From contig NZ_SOCE01000001.1 of assembly GCF_004365175.1 (NCBI RefSeq), positions 5,489,098 through 5,553,097 on the forward strand: 64,000 bases of DNA. Reading direction: 5' to 3'. Under the pieces are notes generated by a model. That model was given only the letters and a program-made list of their open reading frames with translations. It was not told where the DNA came from and did no database searches. Within the stretch, counting starts at the first letter, position 1. Every line of letters begins with the position of its first letter. The position numbers and the translations under genes are program-made. Shown in pieces: positions 1 through 8,293 of this stretch. The DNA comes from Kribbella voronezhensis (GTDB lineage Bacteria > Actinomycetota > Actinomycetes > Propionibacteriales > Kribbellaceae).

Positions 1-269
1 GTGCCCGGGTCGCGCAGGCAGCCGGTCGTGCGGGTGTGAGCGAGCGGTACCTGCGCCGCGTGTTCATCGAGGCGGTGGGTCTCTCGCCGAAGCATTTCGC
101 CCGGATCAACCGCGTGCGGAGCGTGCTCGGGCGAGCCGGCTCCTGGTCGAGGATCGCGACGGAGGCCGGGTACTTCGATCAGTCGCATCTCGTCGCCGAG
201 TTCCGCAGCATCATGCGCGTGACGCCGGCAGCCTTCGCCGCCGGCCGCGTCCCGGTCACCACCTGCTGA
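1..269 (+). CDS. AraC-family transcriptional regulator, C-terminal part (5' end outside window)
   Basis: The frame is open from base 3 and ends at TGA 267-269, giving 88 residues of a DNA-binding domain. Two helix-turn-helix units are visible. The first reads VAQAAGRAGVSERYLRRVF. The second runs from IATEAGYFDQSHL to VTPAAF, which is the usual AraC/XylS C-terminal signature (YFDQSHLxxxFR, then TPxxF). The ligand-binding or dimerisation domain lies upstream of the window, so the effector and targets are unknown. An internal ATG-like start near 36 would cut the first helix and is not credible. The stop codon lies inside the first unit of the tandem repeat that follows. Confidence 0.85.
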   Translation, partial: ARVAQAAGRAGVSERYLRRVFIEAVGLSPKHFARINRVRSVLGRAGSWSRIATEAGYFDQSHLVAEFRSIMRVTPAAFAAGRVPVTTC

Positions 270-402
270 ACCCCAGCCGAGCAACCCGCTGAACCCAGCC
301 AAGCAAACCGCTGAACCCCAGCCAAGCAACCCGCTCAACCCCCAGCCGAGCAACCTGCTAAACCCCCAGCCAGGCAACCCGCTCAACCCAATCCAGCAAT
401 CT
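265..402. repeat. Tandem repeat, six units of 22-24 bp, starting over a stop codon
   Basis: Six units begin at 265, 288, 310, 333, 357 and 381. The consensus is close to GCTGAACCCCAGCCAAGCAA plus CCC. The first unit overlaps the last codons and TGA stop of the AraC gene, and later units copy this segment with drift. There are no spacers, so this is not CRISPR. The array fills nearly all of the space to the convergent Nudix gene. Confidence 0.9.
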
Positions 403-409
403 GCGGGCC

Positions 410-826
410 TCAGCCGGGGAGGGCGTTCCATTGGGCGAGGGTGGAGGCCAGGAGCGTGGTCGTAGGAAGGTTCTCGAATTCCTCCCGGCTGACGAACTTG
501 GCGGCTGAGGCGTCGTCGCCCGCCGTCAGTACGCCGCCCACAGGGACCGCCTCGTAGTCGCGGATCACATAGAGGCGACCACCTGGAGCATCGCGTTCCA
601 CCTCGCCGACCAACGAACCGACCTCGACCGCGAGGCCGGTTTCCTCCGCGACTTCGCGGGTCAGCGCCGTCGAGTCGTCCTCGCCCGGCTCGACCCGCCC
701 ACCGGGCAGCGACCAGAGCCCGCGACCCGGCTCGTTGGCGCGCTGGACGAGCAGCAACCGGTGCTCGTCGTCGTACACGAGAGCCCCGACACACTCGACG
801 CGGTCGCCATCCATGTGGAGAACCAT
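410..826 (-). CDS. Nudix (MutT-type) hydrolase
   Basis: A 138-residue single-domain Nudix protein that hydrolyses a nucleoside diphosphate linked to another moiety; the substrate cannot be told from sequence. The Nudix box is complete at about residues 43-65 (GGRVEPGE, then REVAEETG), with the glutamates needed for Mg2+ binding. Length is typical for stand-alone Nudix enzymes. The start at 826 is one choice; a second ATG lies four codons in (about 814). The gene is divergent from the PHP gene at 895, so the 68-base gap between them holds both promoters. Confidence 0.85.
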   Translation of the reverse strand: MVLHMDGDRVECVGALVYDDEHRLLLVQRANEPGRGLWSLPGGRVEPGEDDSTALTREVAEETGLAVEVGSLVGEVERDAPGGRLYVIRDYEAVPVGGVLTAGDDASAAKFVSREEFENLPTTTLLASTLAQWNALPG

Positions 827-894
827 AAGAGCAAGCGCCGGACACCGATAGCATCACTGCTGACAGTTGTCCAGAGAAAGGATCCCGATCGCTC

Positions 895-1776
895 GTGCGC
901 ATCGACCTGCACACCCATTCGAACCGCTCGGACGGCACCGATCCGGTCGACGTCCTGATCGCGCGTGCGAAGCGGGACGGCCTAGACGTGATCGCGCTCA
1001 CCGATCACGACACGGCCGACGGCTGGGCCGAGGGTCGCCGGGCCGCGGAGGACCTCGCGGTCGGTTTCGTCCCCGGGATCGAGATCTCCTGCAAGCTCAA
1101 CGGCATCAGCGTCCACCTCCTCGGGTACCTGCTGGATCCGTCATACGAGCCGCTGGCGCGCGAGCTCGCCACGGTCCGTGACGGGCGCACCGACCGGATT
1201 CCCTCGATCGTCGCCCGGATCAACGCACTCGGTGTGGACCTCACCGTCGACGAGGTGCTGGCCCAGGCAACCGGTACGCCGTCCGTCGGCCGGCCGCATG
1301 TCGCCGACGCGCTGGTTGCCAAGGGCACGGTCGCCGACCGCGGGGAGGCGTTCGACCGGTTCCTCGCCGACGGCCGTCCCGGGCACGTCTCGCACTACGC
1401 GATCGACCCGGGCCGCGCGATCGACCTCGTCCGCGAGGCCGGCGGTGTGCCGGTGATCGCGCATCCGTGGGGCAGGTCCAGTCACAAGGTGATCACCGAG
1501 GAGACGATCGCGCGATTCGTCACCGACCACGGTCTGGCCGGGATCGAGGTCGACCATCAGGACCACTCACCCGCGTCTCGGGTCGCCCTGCGCGCGATCG
1601 CGCAGAACCTGGGCATCATCTACACCGGCTCCAGCGACCACCACGGCGCCGGCAAGATCGACCACGAGCTGGGAGTGAACAGCACCGAGCCCGAGCAGTT
1701 CGAGGCGCTGCTCGAGGTCGCCAAGACGAACGCCGCGGCCGCCGACGCGACCGTGCCCGAGGCCTACCTGCCGTGA
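895..1776 (+). CDS. PHP-domain phosphoesterase (TrpH/YciV-like)
   Basis: A 293-residue protein with a PHP metal-dependent phosphoesterase fold, related to RNase AM/3',5'-nucleoside bisphosphate phosphatases of the YciV/TrpH family. Metal-ligand motifs are visible: DLHTHSNRSDGT at the N-terminus, TDHDTADG near residue 40, PGIEISC near 63, AHPWG near 190 and SSDHHG near 250. The start is GTG at 895, preceded by GAAAGGA about 13 bases upstream. The last codons overlap the next gene by four bases (GTGA), so the two are probably translationally coupled. Substrate is inferred from the family only. Confidence 0.85.
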   Translation: MRIDLHTHSNRSDGTDPVDVLIARAKRDGLDVIALTDHDTADGWAEGRRAAEDLAVGFVPGIEISCKLNGISVHLLGYLLDPSYEPLARELATVRDGRTDRIPSIVARINALGVDLTVDEVLAQATGTPSVGRPHVADALVAKGTVADRGEAFDRFLADGRPGHVSHYAIDPGRAIDLVREAGGVPVIAHPWGRSSHKVITEETIARFVTDHGLAGIEVDHQDHSPASRVALRAIAQNLGIIYTGSSDHHGAGKIDHELGVNSTEPEQFEALLEVAKTNAAAADATVPEAYLP

Positions 1777-2390
1777 ACAGCATCATCAACATCTCGTTGC
1801 TCAGCTCGGTCTTCGTCACGCTCTTCGTGATCATGGATCCACCCGGCACCGTGCCGGTCTTCATCTCACTGACGGCCGGCCAGTCGCGCGCGGTCCGGAA
1901 GAAGGCGGCCTGGCAGGCGGTCCTGGTCGCCTTCGGCGTGATCGTGGTGTTCGCCGCCTTCGGCCAGCAGATCCTGCAGCACCTGGGCATCACCTTGCCG
2001 GCGCTCCAATGCGCCGGCGGCCTGCTGCTTCTGCTGATCGCGTTGCAGCTGCTGACTGACACGGCCGAGGACCCGGTCCAGACGAAGAACGTCAACATCG
2101 CCTTCGTCCCCCTCGGGACGCCGTTGCTCGCGGGGCCGGGTGCGATCGTCGCCACCATGGTGTTCGTGCAGCGCGCCGACGGGAAGCTGGCCGACGTCGT
2201 CGCGATCTCGGTCGGCATCGTGCTGATCCACATCGTGATGTGGCTGACGCTGCGCTTCTCCGGCGTGATCATGCGGATCCTCGGCGAGAACGGCGTCCTG
2301 CTGGTCACCCGGATCGCCGGTCTGCTGCTGAGCGCGATCGCGGTCCAGCTGGTCGCCGACGCGGTCACCGACTTCATCCAGGCCGGCTGA
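1773..2390 (+). CDS. MarC-family integral membrane protein
   Basis: A 205-residue, strongly hydrophobic protein of the MarC (UPF0056) family, with about six membrane helices. The N-terminal segment contains the conserved DPPGTVPVF, and the middle contains PLGTPLLAGPGAI, both characteristic of the family. The physiological role of MarC proteins is not established; the old link to multiple antibiotic resistance was withdrawn. Starting at GTG 1773 puts the start within the PHP stop codon (GTGA). A much longer upstream extension is open in the same frame but overlaps the PHP gene and lacks hydrophobic character. Confidence 0.85.
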   Translation: MNSIINISLLSSVFVTLFVIMDPPGTVPVFISLTAGQSRAVRKKAAWQAVLVAFGVIVVFAAFGQQILQHLGITLPALQCAGGLLLLLIALQLLTDTAEDPVQTKNVNIAFVPLGTPLLAGPGAIVATMVFVQRADGKLADVVAISVGIVLIHIVMWLTLRFSGVIMRILGENGVLLVTRIAGLLLSAIAVQLVADAVTDFIQAG

Positions 2391-2415
2391 CGGCCGGCGG
2401 CATAGGGTCCGACCG

Positions 2416-3312
2416 ATGAACGACATGCTGCCCGGGATGCCGACGAGGCTGTTCGTCGCGACGCCGACGAAGCTGCTCAACTTCGCCGACTGCAAGCGCA
2501 AGTACCGCTACACCTACCTCGAGACGCCACGCCCGCCGAAGGGCCCGCCCTGGGCGCACAACACGGTCGGCGCGATCGTCCACGAGGTGCTCGCCGAGTT
2601 CTGGCGCTGGCCCGCCTCCCGGCGTACGAGGGTGGAGGCGGTGAACAAGGTCCGGTCGAGCTGGCGGAACGAAGGCTTCCGCGATCTCGATCAGTCGGCC
2701 GTCTGGCGGGAGCGCTCCGCGGACATGGTCGCCACCTACCTGCACAACGCCGATCCGTACTTCGAGCCTCGCGGCGTCGAGCGGACCGTGTCGTTCACCA
2801 CCGAGCGGGCGAGCCTGCGCGGCCGGGTGGACCGGATCGACGAGCGCCCGGCCCGGGACGGCAGCGGCGGCACCGAGCTCGCGATCGTCGACTACAAGAC
2901 CGGACGCCGGCCGCTCACCAGCACAGATGCCAGGTCCTCGCTGGCGATGGCGCTGTACGTGCTCGGCGCGCGCCGGGTGCTGCACCGCCCGTGCACGCGG
3001 GTCGAGCTACATCACCTGCCGACGAACACGATCGCTGTCGCCGACCACGACGAGCAGTCACTGGCCCGACACCAGCGCCGCGCCGAGTCGATCGCGGACG
3101 ACGCCGCCGCGGCCGAGGCGAAGTGGCGCGAGGGGCTGACTCCCGCGGAGGCCGACGAGCTCTTCCCGCCCGAGCCGTCCCCGCTGTGCGGCTGGTGCGA
3201 CTTCGCCCGGATATGCCCGCAGGGCCGCCGAGTCGCCCCGCCCCGCGATCCCTGGGCAGCCCTCGACGAAACCGACGGCATCCCCGCCCCGGACATCGCC
3301 GAAGCCGGCTGA
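2416..3312 (+). CDS. RecB-like PD-(D/E)XK nuclease with probable Fe-S cluster
   Basis: A 298-residue single-domain nuclease of the RecB/Cas4-like PD-(D/E)XK superfamily. Visible elements are LLNFADCKRKYRY near the N-terminus, AHNTVGAIVHEVL, RGRVDRIDE and ELAIVDYKTG, where the second Asp and Lys of the active site sit in VDYKTG. Four cysteines at about residues 26, 258, 261 and 267 (CGWCDFARICP) match the staple used to bind a 4Fe-4S cluster in AddB and Cas4. No helicase domain is attached. It probably acts in DNA repair; the partner is not evident. The gene ends inside the first unit of a 34-bp tandem repeat. Confidence 0.8.
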   Translation: MNDMLPGMPTRLFVATPTKLLNFADCKRKYRYTYLETPRPPKGPPWAHNTVGAIVHEVLAEFWRWPASRRTRVEAVNKVRSSWRNEGFRDLDQSAVWRERSADMVATYLHNADPYFEPRGVERTVSFTTERASLRGRVDRIDERPARDGSGGTELAIVDYKTGRRPLTSTDARSSLAMALYVLGARRVLHRPCTRVELHHLPTNTIAVADHDEQSLARHQRRAESIADDAAAAEAKWREGLTPAEADELFPPEPSPLCGWCDFARICPQGRRVAPPRDPWAALDETDGIPAPDIAEAG

Positions 3313-3480
3313 CCGAACTGCGCCGGACCTCGCCGAAGCCGGCTGACGGAACTGCGCCGGACCTCGCCGAAGCCGGTTGACGGAACTGCGCCGGACCTCG
3401 CCGAAGCCGGTTGCCGGAACCGCGCTGGCACGATCGAGGCCGGCTGACGGAGCATCGCTGGCACGATCCGGGTCGGCTGA
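3298..3480. repeat. Tandem repeat, period 34 bp, starting over a stop codon
   Basis: Near-identical units begin at 3298, 3332, 3366 and 3400, each opening with GCCGAAGCCGG and continuing to CGCCGGACCT. More diverged units with a 33-bp spacing follow (CGCTGGCACGATC at 3423 and 3456). The first unit contains the last codons and stop of the nuclease gene, so each copy re-encodes the residues Ala-Glu-Ala-Gly followed by a stop or its remnant. No spacers and no coding function were seen. Confidence 0.9.
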
Positions 3481-3562
3481 CGTCCTGCGTGTCAGCGGCG
3501 TGTGCGTGGCGTGCCAGCGAGGGACGTGAAGGTTAGGTCACTGGAAAAGAAAGGTGACCGTC

Positions 3563-4405
3563 ATGACCACGAAGACCCTTCGCCTGGTGTCTGTGCCCGG
3601 AGCCACGCTGCATTGCGAAGTCAGTGGCAGCGGCCCGGTCCTCCTGCTCATCTCCGGCGGGGGCACCGACGCGGCGGCGTACGACGGGATCGTGCCGCAG
3701 CTCGCCGAGCAGTACACCGTGGTCACCTACGATCCACGCGGGAACTCGCGGAGTCCGTTCACCGGCGCACCCGAGGACGAGCAGGTCGATCGGGCCGCCG
3801 AGGACGCGCTGGCCGTCCTGGACGCGGTGGCGCCCGGCGTACCGGCGTACGTGTTCGGCAGTAGTTCCGGAGCGATCACGGGGATGGAACTGCTCGTCCG
3901 GCACCCGGACCGGGTGCGATTGCTGGTCGCCCACGAGCCGCCGGCGGTCGAGCTGCTGCCGGATCCGACCGACCCGCGAGAGTTCTTCCTCGAGGTGTAC
4001 GACACCTATCGGCGCGAGGGCCGGGCGGCGGCCGACCAGTTGTTCCTCGGCGGGATCGGCATCGACGACGACCAGCTACCGCCCCTGGCCGAGCTGCCGG
4101 CGGAGTTCCGCGAGGTGATGGAGCGGATGGACGCCAACAGTGACGTGTTCTACGAGCACAAGTTGCTGCCGTTCATCAGCTACCGCCCGGATGTCGCGGC
4201 GCTGGTCGCCCTCGAGGACAAGTTCGTACCGGCCGTCGGCAGCGAGTCGTCGAAGGTCCTCCCGGCCGAGCCGATCCTGGCGCTGTCGGAGCGACTCGGC
4301 TGGTCCGTGGTCGCTTTCCCTGGTGGTCACGGGGGCTACACCAGTGACCCGTTCGAGTTCGCCACCCTGCTGCAGCGGGTGCTGGCCGGAAAGGTTGCGC
4401 GATGA
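3563..4405 (+). CDS. Alpha/beta hydrolase (active-type paralogue)
   Basis: A 280-residue alpha/beta-hydrolase-fold enzyme. The nucleophile elbow reads FGSSSGAITG (G-x-S-x-G intact) near residue 97, the oxyanion region reads LLLISGGG near residue 30, and the catalytic histidine candidate is in FPGGHGGY near the C-terminus. ATG 3563 is preferred over GTG 3554 because AAAGAAAGG lies about eight bases upstream and because the N-terminus then aligns with the next gene (MTxKTL, then VPGATLH). It overlaps that gene by four bases (ATGA). The substrate is unknown; esterase, lactonase or haloperoxidase-like activity are all possible. Confidence 0.85.
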   Translation: MTTKTLRLVSVPGATLHCEVSGSGPVLLLISGGGTDAAAYDGIVPQLAEQYTVVTYDPRGNSRSPFTGAPEDEQVDRAAEDALAVLDAVAPGVPAYVFGSSSGAITGMELLVRHPDRVRLLVAHEPPAVELLPDPTDPREFFLEVYDTYRREGRAAADQLFLGGIGIDDDQLPPLAELPAEFREVMERMDANSDVFYEHKLLPFISYRPDVAALVALEDKFVPAVGSESSKVLPAEPILALSERLGWSVVAFPGGHGGYTSDPFEFATLLQRVLAGKVAR

Positions 4406-5241
4406 CCGCGAAGACGCTGAACAAGCTGGCCGTGCCCGGCGCGACCCTGCACTACGAGGTGACCGGTTCCGGGCCGATGCTGTTGCTGATCGCCGACGGC
4501 GGGACCGACTCGGGTGCGTTCGACAGCATCGTCGAACCGCTCGCCACGCAGTACACAGTGGTCGCCTACGACCCGCGCGGGAACTCCCGCAGCCCGTACG
4601 CCGGGAGGCCGGCCGATGACCAGGTCGAGCTCTCGTCGGCGGATGCGCTGACCCTGATCGATCTGCTCTCGCCCGACGCTCCGGCTTTCGTCTTCGGCAC
4701 CGGCACGGGCGCGATCACCGGGATGGACCTGATCAGCAGGTATCCGCAGCGGGTCCGGATGCTCGTGGCGCACGAGCCGCCGGCCGTCGAACTGCTCGCG
4801 GAGGCTGAGCACGCGCGGGCGTTCTTCGCCGACGTCTACGGCACCTACCAGCGGGAAGGCGCGCCGATGGCGCAGTTGCTCTATGCCGGTGGGACCGGTC
4901 TGGACGAGGACGACCTGCCCGCGCCGGAGGACCTGCGCCCGGAATTCCGCGAGTTGCTGGACCGGACCGAAGCCAACGCCGGCACCTTCTTCGCGCACAA
5001 GTTGTTGCCGTTCACCCGGTATCGGCCGGATCTCGTTGCGCTGAAGGCGGTTGCCGACAAGGTGGTCCCGGCCGCCGGTGTGGACGCGGCCAGGCATCTT
5101 CCGGCTCAGCCGGTGGTCGTGCTCTCCGACGTCATCGGCTGGCCGGTCGTCAGCTTCCCCGGCGGGCACAACGGGTACGCGAGCCACCCGGGTCGCTTCG
5201 CCACCCTGCTGGCCCAGGTGCTGGAGGCGGAGCTCACCTAA
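4402..5241 (+). CDS. Alpha/beta hydrolase paralogue lacking the nucleophile serine
   Basis: A 279-residue tandem duplicate of the preceding gene, alike over its whole length (shared VPGATLHYEV, YDPRGNSRSP, GAITGM, FPGGHNGY). The nucleophile elbow reads FGTGTGAITG, so the serine of G-x-S-x-G is glycine. The codons there are ggc acc ggc acg ggc, so no single-base reading error restores serine. The histidine motif is kept. The protein may be a non-catalytic partner or ligand-binding protein for the upstream enzyme. The ATGA overlap with that gene supports co-translation and a stoichiometric pair. Confidence 0.8.
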   Translation: MTAKTLNKLAVPGATLHYEVTGSGPMLLLIADGGTDSGAFDSIVEPLATQYTVVAYDPRGNSRSPYAGRPADDQVELSSADALTLIDLLSPDAPAFVFGTGTGAITGMDLISRYPQRVRMLVAHEPPAVELLAEAEHARAFFADVYGTYQREGAPMAQLLYAGGTGLDEDDLPAPEDLRPEFRELLDRTEANAGTFFAHKLLPFTRYRPDLVALKAVADKVVPAAGVDAARHLPAQPVVVLSDVIGWPVVSFPGGHNGYASHPGRFATLLAQVLEAELT

Positions 5242-5414
5242 ACGAGTTGACGCCCGCCAGCGCACCGGCGTACCGTCACTCTCCTTCCCTTGACAACGGC
5301 GTGTTCTGCATGCCGCCACAGTGGTGTCCGAACCCCCGGGTCCTGACGGATCCGGGGTAGTTCTGCGTGCCGCTGACGCCGGATACCACCCAGAGAAACC
5401 AGAGGAGGTACGGC

Positions 5415-6212
5415 GTGGGGGTGTACTGGGCGATCGCGGTGCGATCGTTCCGGCGGTTCTCGACCTATCGGATCGCCACCCTGTCCGGTGCGTTCACCAA
5501 TACCGTTTTCGGCTTCATCTTCTGCGGTGTCTATCTGACGCTGTGGCACATCTCGCCCGGGCTCGGCGGATACGACCAGTCCGACGCGCTCACGTTCGTC
5601 TGGCTCCAGCAGGGGCTGCTGGCGCCGATCGGGATCTTCGGCGCGACCACCACGGTCGAGCTCGGCGAGCGGGTCCGGACCGGTGAGATCGCGGTCGACC
5701 TGTATCGGCCGACGGATCTGATGGTCTGGTGGCTCTCGGTCGATGCGGGCCGGGCCTGGTTCCAGTTGGTGACCCGCGGTGGGGTTCCGCTGCTGGTCGG
5801 CGCGCTCGTGTTCGACCTGACCTTTCCGACCTCGGCGGTGCAGTGGCTGGCGGTCGCGGTCACGCTGGCGTTCGGCATCCTGATCAGCTTCGCGATCCGG
5901 TACATGGTCGCGCTGTCGGGCTTCTGGATCACCGACTCGCGCGGGCTGGAGAGCCTCGCGATGGTGCTGTCGTTGTTCTTCTCCGGCACGATCCTGCCGC
6001 TGGTCGTCTTCCCCGGCTGGATCGGCGAGGTGGCCCGGGCGACGCCCTGGGCGGCGACGTTGCAGGTGCCGATCGATGTCTGGCTGGGGCGCAATCCGGG
6101 CGGGATCACGTCCGCGCTGATGTTCCAGCTGTTCTGGATCGTCGTCCTGGTGCTGGCCGGCCGGCTGGCGACGATGCTCGCGACCCGGAAGGTGGTGGTC
6201 GCCGGTGGTTGA
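5415..6212 (+). CDS. ABC-2 type exporter permease (first of two)
   Basis: A 265-residue membrane protein with about six hydrophobic helices, of the ABC-2 permease group that occurs as two dissimilar permeases with one ATPase (COG4587/COG3694-like). Recognisable stretches are LSGAFTNTVFGFIF, ELGERVRTGEIAVDLYRP and LVVFPGWIGEVARATPW. GTG 5415 is chosen because AGGAGG ends six bases upstream. An earlier in-frame GTG at 5367 lacks a ribosome binding site and would add a non-hydrophobic leader. Its stop overlaps the second permease by eight bases. The exported compound is not known. Confidence 0.85.
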   Translation: MGVYWAIAVRSFRRFSTYRIATLSGAFTNTVFGFIFCGVYLTLWHISPGLGGYDQSDALTFVWLQQGLLAPIGIFGATTTVELGERVRTGEIAVDLYRPTDLMVWWLSVDAGRAWFQLVTRGGVPLLVGALVFDLTFPTSAVQWLAVAVTLAFGILISFAIRYMVALSGFWITDSRGLESLAMVLSLFFSGTILPLVVFPGWIGEVARATPWAATLQVPIDVWLGRNPGGITSALMFQLFWIVVLVLAGRLATMLATRKVVVAGG

Positions 6213-7020
6213 GTTGCTGCGCCGCGCGCCCGCGCAGTACTGGATGCTGGTGACGATGTGGATCCGGTCGTCGCTGGCCTACCCGGCGTCGTTCGTGCTG
6301 ATGCTGATCGCCCAGGCGCTGATCACCGGCACCGACTTCATCGCGATCCTGCTGATGTTCAGCCATCTCAAGGCTTTCGGCGGCTTCAGCCTGGCCGAGA
6401 TGGCGCTGCTCTACGGCACGGCGTCGATGACGCTCGGTGTGGCTGACCTCTTCACCGGCTCGGTGGAGCGGATCGGGCAGCGGATCCGCGCCGGTGATCT
6501 CGACGTCTGGCTGGTCCGGCCGGTACCGGCCTTCCTGCAGGCGGTCAGCGACAACTTCGCGCTCCGCAGGCTGGGGCGTCCGATCCAGGCGCTGATCGTG
6601 ATGGTGGTTGCCCTCAGCAACTTGCAGGTCGACTGGACGGCCGCCAAGGTGATGCTGCTGGTGGTATCCCTGATCAGTGGGGCGATCATCTTCGGCGCGA
6701 TCTTCGTCCTGGGAGCCGCGTTCCAGTTCATCTCGATCGACGCGGCCGAGGTGACGAACTCCTTCACCTACGGCGGGCAGTTCCTGACCCAGTACCCGCT
6801 GTCGATCTTCGGCAAGAACATCGTCCGGGCCGTCACGTTCGTCGTACCGCTTGCCTTCGTCAACTACTACCCGGTCCTCTATGTGCTGGACAAGCCGGCC
6901 CCGCTCGGGCTGGCGGGCTGGACCGGCCTGCTCGCGCCGGCCGTCGCGGTCGTCATGGTCGCGCTGGCGGCACTCGCCTGGCGCGGTGGTCTTCGTCGCT
7001 ATCGAAGTTCTGGGAGCTGA
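6205..7020 (+). CDS. ABC-2 type exporter permease (second of two)
   Basis: A 271-residue membrane protein with about six helices, the partner permease of the preceding gene. The sequence GQRIRAGDLDVWLVRPVPAF matches the RxGEIDxxLxRP-like loop seen in both permeases of this family. The helices at the C-terminal end are followed by a basic tail (WRGGLRRYRSSGS). GTG 6205 overlaps the end of the first permease. The ATPase starts two bases after its stop, so the three genes form one transcription unit and one transporter. Confidence 0.85.
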   Translation: MVELLRRAPAQYWMLVTMWIRSSLAYPASFVLMLIAQALITGTDFIAILLMFSHLKAFGGFSLAEMALLYGTASMTLGVADLFTGSVERIGQRIRAGDLDVWLVRPVPAFLQAVSDNFALRRLGRPIQALIVMVVALSNLQVDWTAAKVMLLVVSLISGAIIFGAIFVLGAAFQFISIDAAEVTNSFTYGGQFLTQYPLSIFGKNIVRAVTFVVPLAFVNYYPVLYVLDKPAPLGLAGWTGLLAPAVAVVMVALAALAWRGGLRRYRSSGS

Positions 7021-7022
7021 TT

Positions 7023-7982
7023 GTGAGCGTCATCGAACTGGAGAACGTCTCCCGCGCCTTCACCGTGTCCAGCCGGACCGGTCTGCGGCGTACCCGGCGG
7101 GAGGTGCGGGCGGTCGACGGGCTGTCCTTCACCGTCGAGCCCGGCGAGGTGGTCGGCTACATCGGCCCGAACGGCGCCGGCAAGTCCACCACGATCAAGA
7201 TGCTGACCGGCATCCTCGTCCCCACCGGCGGTACGATCCGGGTCGCCGGTGTCGACCCGTCGCGGAACCGGATGAAGCTGGCCAAGCGGATCGGCGTCGT
7301 CTTCGGCCAGCGCACGACGCTGTGGTGGGACCTGCCGCTGAAGGACTCGTTCGCGGTGCTGCAGAAGATGTACGGCGTACCGCGGGCCCGGCACGCCGAG
7401 AACCTGGCCACCTTCGTGGAACTGCTCAACCTCGGTGACCTGCTCGACGTACCGGTCCGGCAGTTGTCGCTCGGTCAGCGGATGCGCGGCGACATCGCGG
7501 CGGCACTGCTGCACGATCCGGAGATCGTCTACCTGGACGAACCGACGATCGGGCTCGACATCATCAGCAAGGCGCGGCTGCGCGAATTCCTTGCCGAGGT
7601 CAACAAGGAGCGCGGAACGACGATCATCCTCACCACCCACGACCTGGACGACATCGAGGCGCTCTGCTCCCGCGTGATGGTGATCGACCACGGCCGCCAG
7701 GTGTACGACGGCACGCTGGCCGGCCTGCGCGCCAGCCAGTCGGCCCCGCGCACTCTGGTGGTCGATCTCGCCTCCTCTCTACCGGCCATCACCGTCGACG
7801 GCGCCACCGTCACCAAGGTCGACGGCCCGCGCCAGCACCTCACCTTCCCCACCAGCACGTCGGCCGCACCCCTGGTAGCCCAGATCGCCGCGAACTACCC
7901 CCTCGTCGACCTCTCGGTCGCCGAACCCACCATCGAATCCATCATCGCCCGCCTCTACACCGCCGCCACCCCTACCCCCTAA
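7023..7982 (+). CDS. ABC transporter ATPase for the adjacent permeases
   Basis: A 319-residue nucleotide-binding subunit. Walker A is GPNGAGKST at residues 48-56, the signature is LSLGQRMRGD near 147, Walker B is IVYLDEPTIGLD near 170, and the switch histidine lies in TTHDLDD near 205. The extended C-terminal domain of about 100 residues and the LGQRMRGD form of the signature resemble the COG4586 group that pairs with two ABC-2 permeases. It energises export across the cytoplasmic membrane. Its stop shares bases with the convergent stop of the next gene (CTAA at 7979-7982). Confidence 0.9.
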   Translation: MSVIELENVSRAFTVSSRTGLRRTRREVRAVDGLSFTVEPGEVVGYIGPNGAGKSTTIKMLTGILVPTGGTIRVAGVDPSRNRMKLAKRIGVVFGQRTTLWWDLPLKDSFAVLQKMYGVPRARHAENLATFVELLNLGDLLDVPVRQLSLGQRMRGDIAAALLHDPEIVYLDEPTIGLDIISKARLREFLAEVNKERGTTIILTTHDLDDIEALCSRVMVIDHGRQVYDGTLAGLRASQSAPRTLVVDLASSLPAITVDGATVTKVDGPRQHLTFPTSTSAAPLVAQIAANYPLVDLSVAEPTIESIIARLYTAATPTP

Positions 7983-8293
7983 GCCAAATCAGCGATGTGC
8001 GCCGAGAAGACCTCGTCAGGGCTGAGGGATTCAGTGTCGGCCTGCCAACGCCTCAACGCATCAGGAAAGATGATGTGGTCGACGGTTCCGACCCCGGCGG
8101 AGATCAGCCGGCGCGCCTCGGCGAGGCCGATATCGGTGTAGCTGAGTTCCCTGGTCATGAAGTAGTCGTGCCGGATGCCGTCGTTGCGGTGGAACCGGCC
8201 GGTGTTCACGACGTAGGTCCAGATGTCCTCGTCGATCAGGGCCGCGACCCAGAGCCGATGAGATCCTTCAGCGACCAGGTAGAGCCGTGTCAT
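7979..8293 (-). CDS. Small protein of unknown function, coupled to the RelA/SpoT-like gene
   Basis: A 104-residue soluble protein I do not recognise, with no signal peptide or membrane helix. It begins MTRLYLVAEGSHRLW and contains a Trp/Tyr-rich strand (DEDIWTYVVNTGRFH). The start is ATG 8293, which overlaps the TGA of the upstream RelA/SpoT-like gene (ATGA); a longer upstream extension in this frame is Arg-rich out-of-frame translation of that gene. Tight coupling to a RelA/SpoT-fold protein makes an antitoxin or immunity role possible, but that is inference from position only. Confidence 0.65.
   Translation of the reverse strand: MTRLYLVAEGSHRLWVAALIDEDIWTYVVNTGRFHRNDGIRHDYFMTRELSYTDIGLAEARRLISAGVGTVDHIIFPDALRRWQADTESLSPDEVFSAHIADLA

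Noticed and set aside
265..3480. The two tandem arrays as CRISPR
   Set aside because: Units are contiguous with no spacers, and no cas genes are present. The RecB-like nuclease beside the second array is not a Cas4 with CRISPR context.
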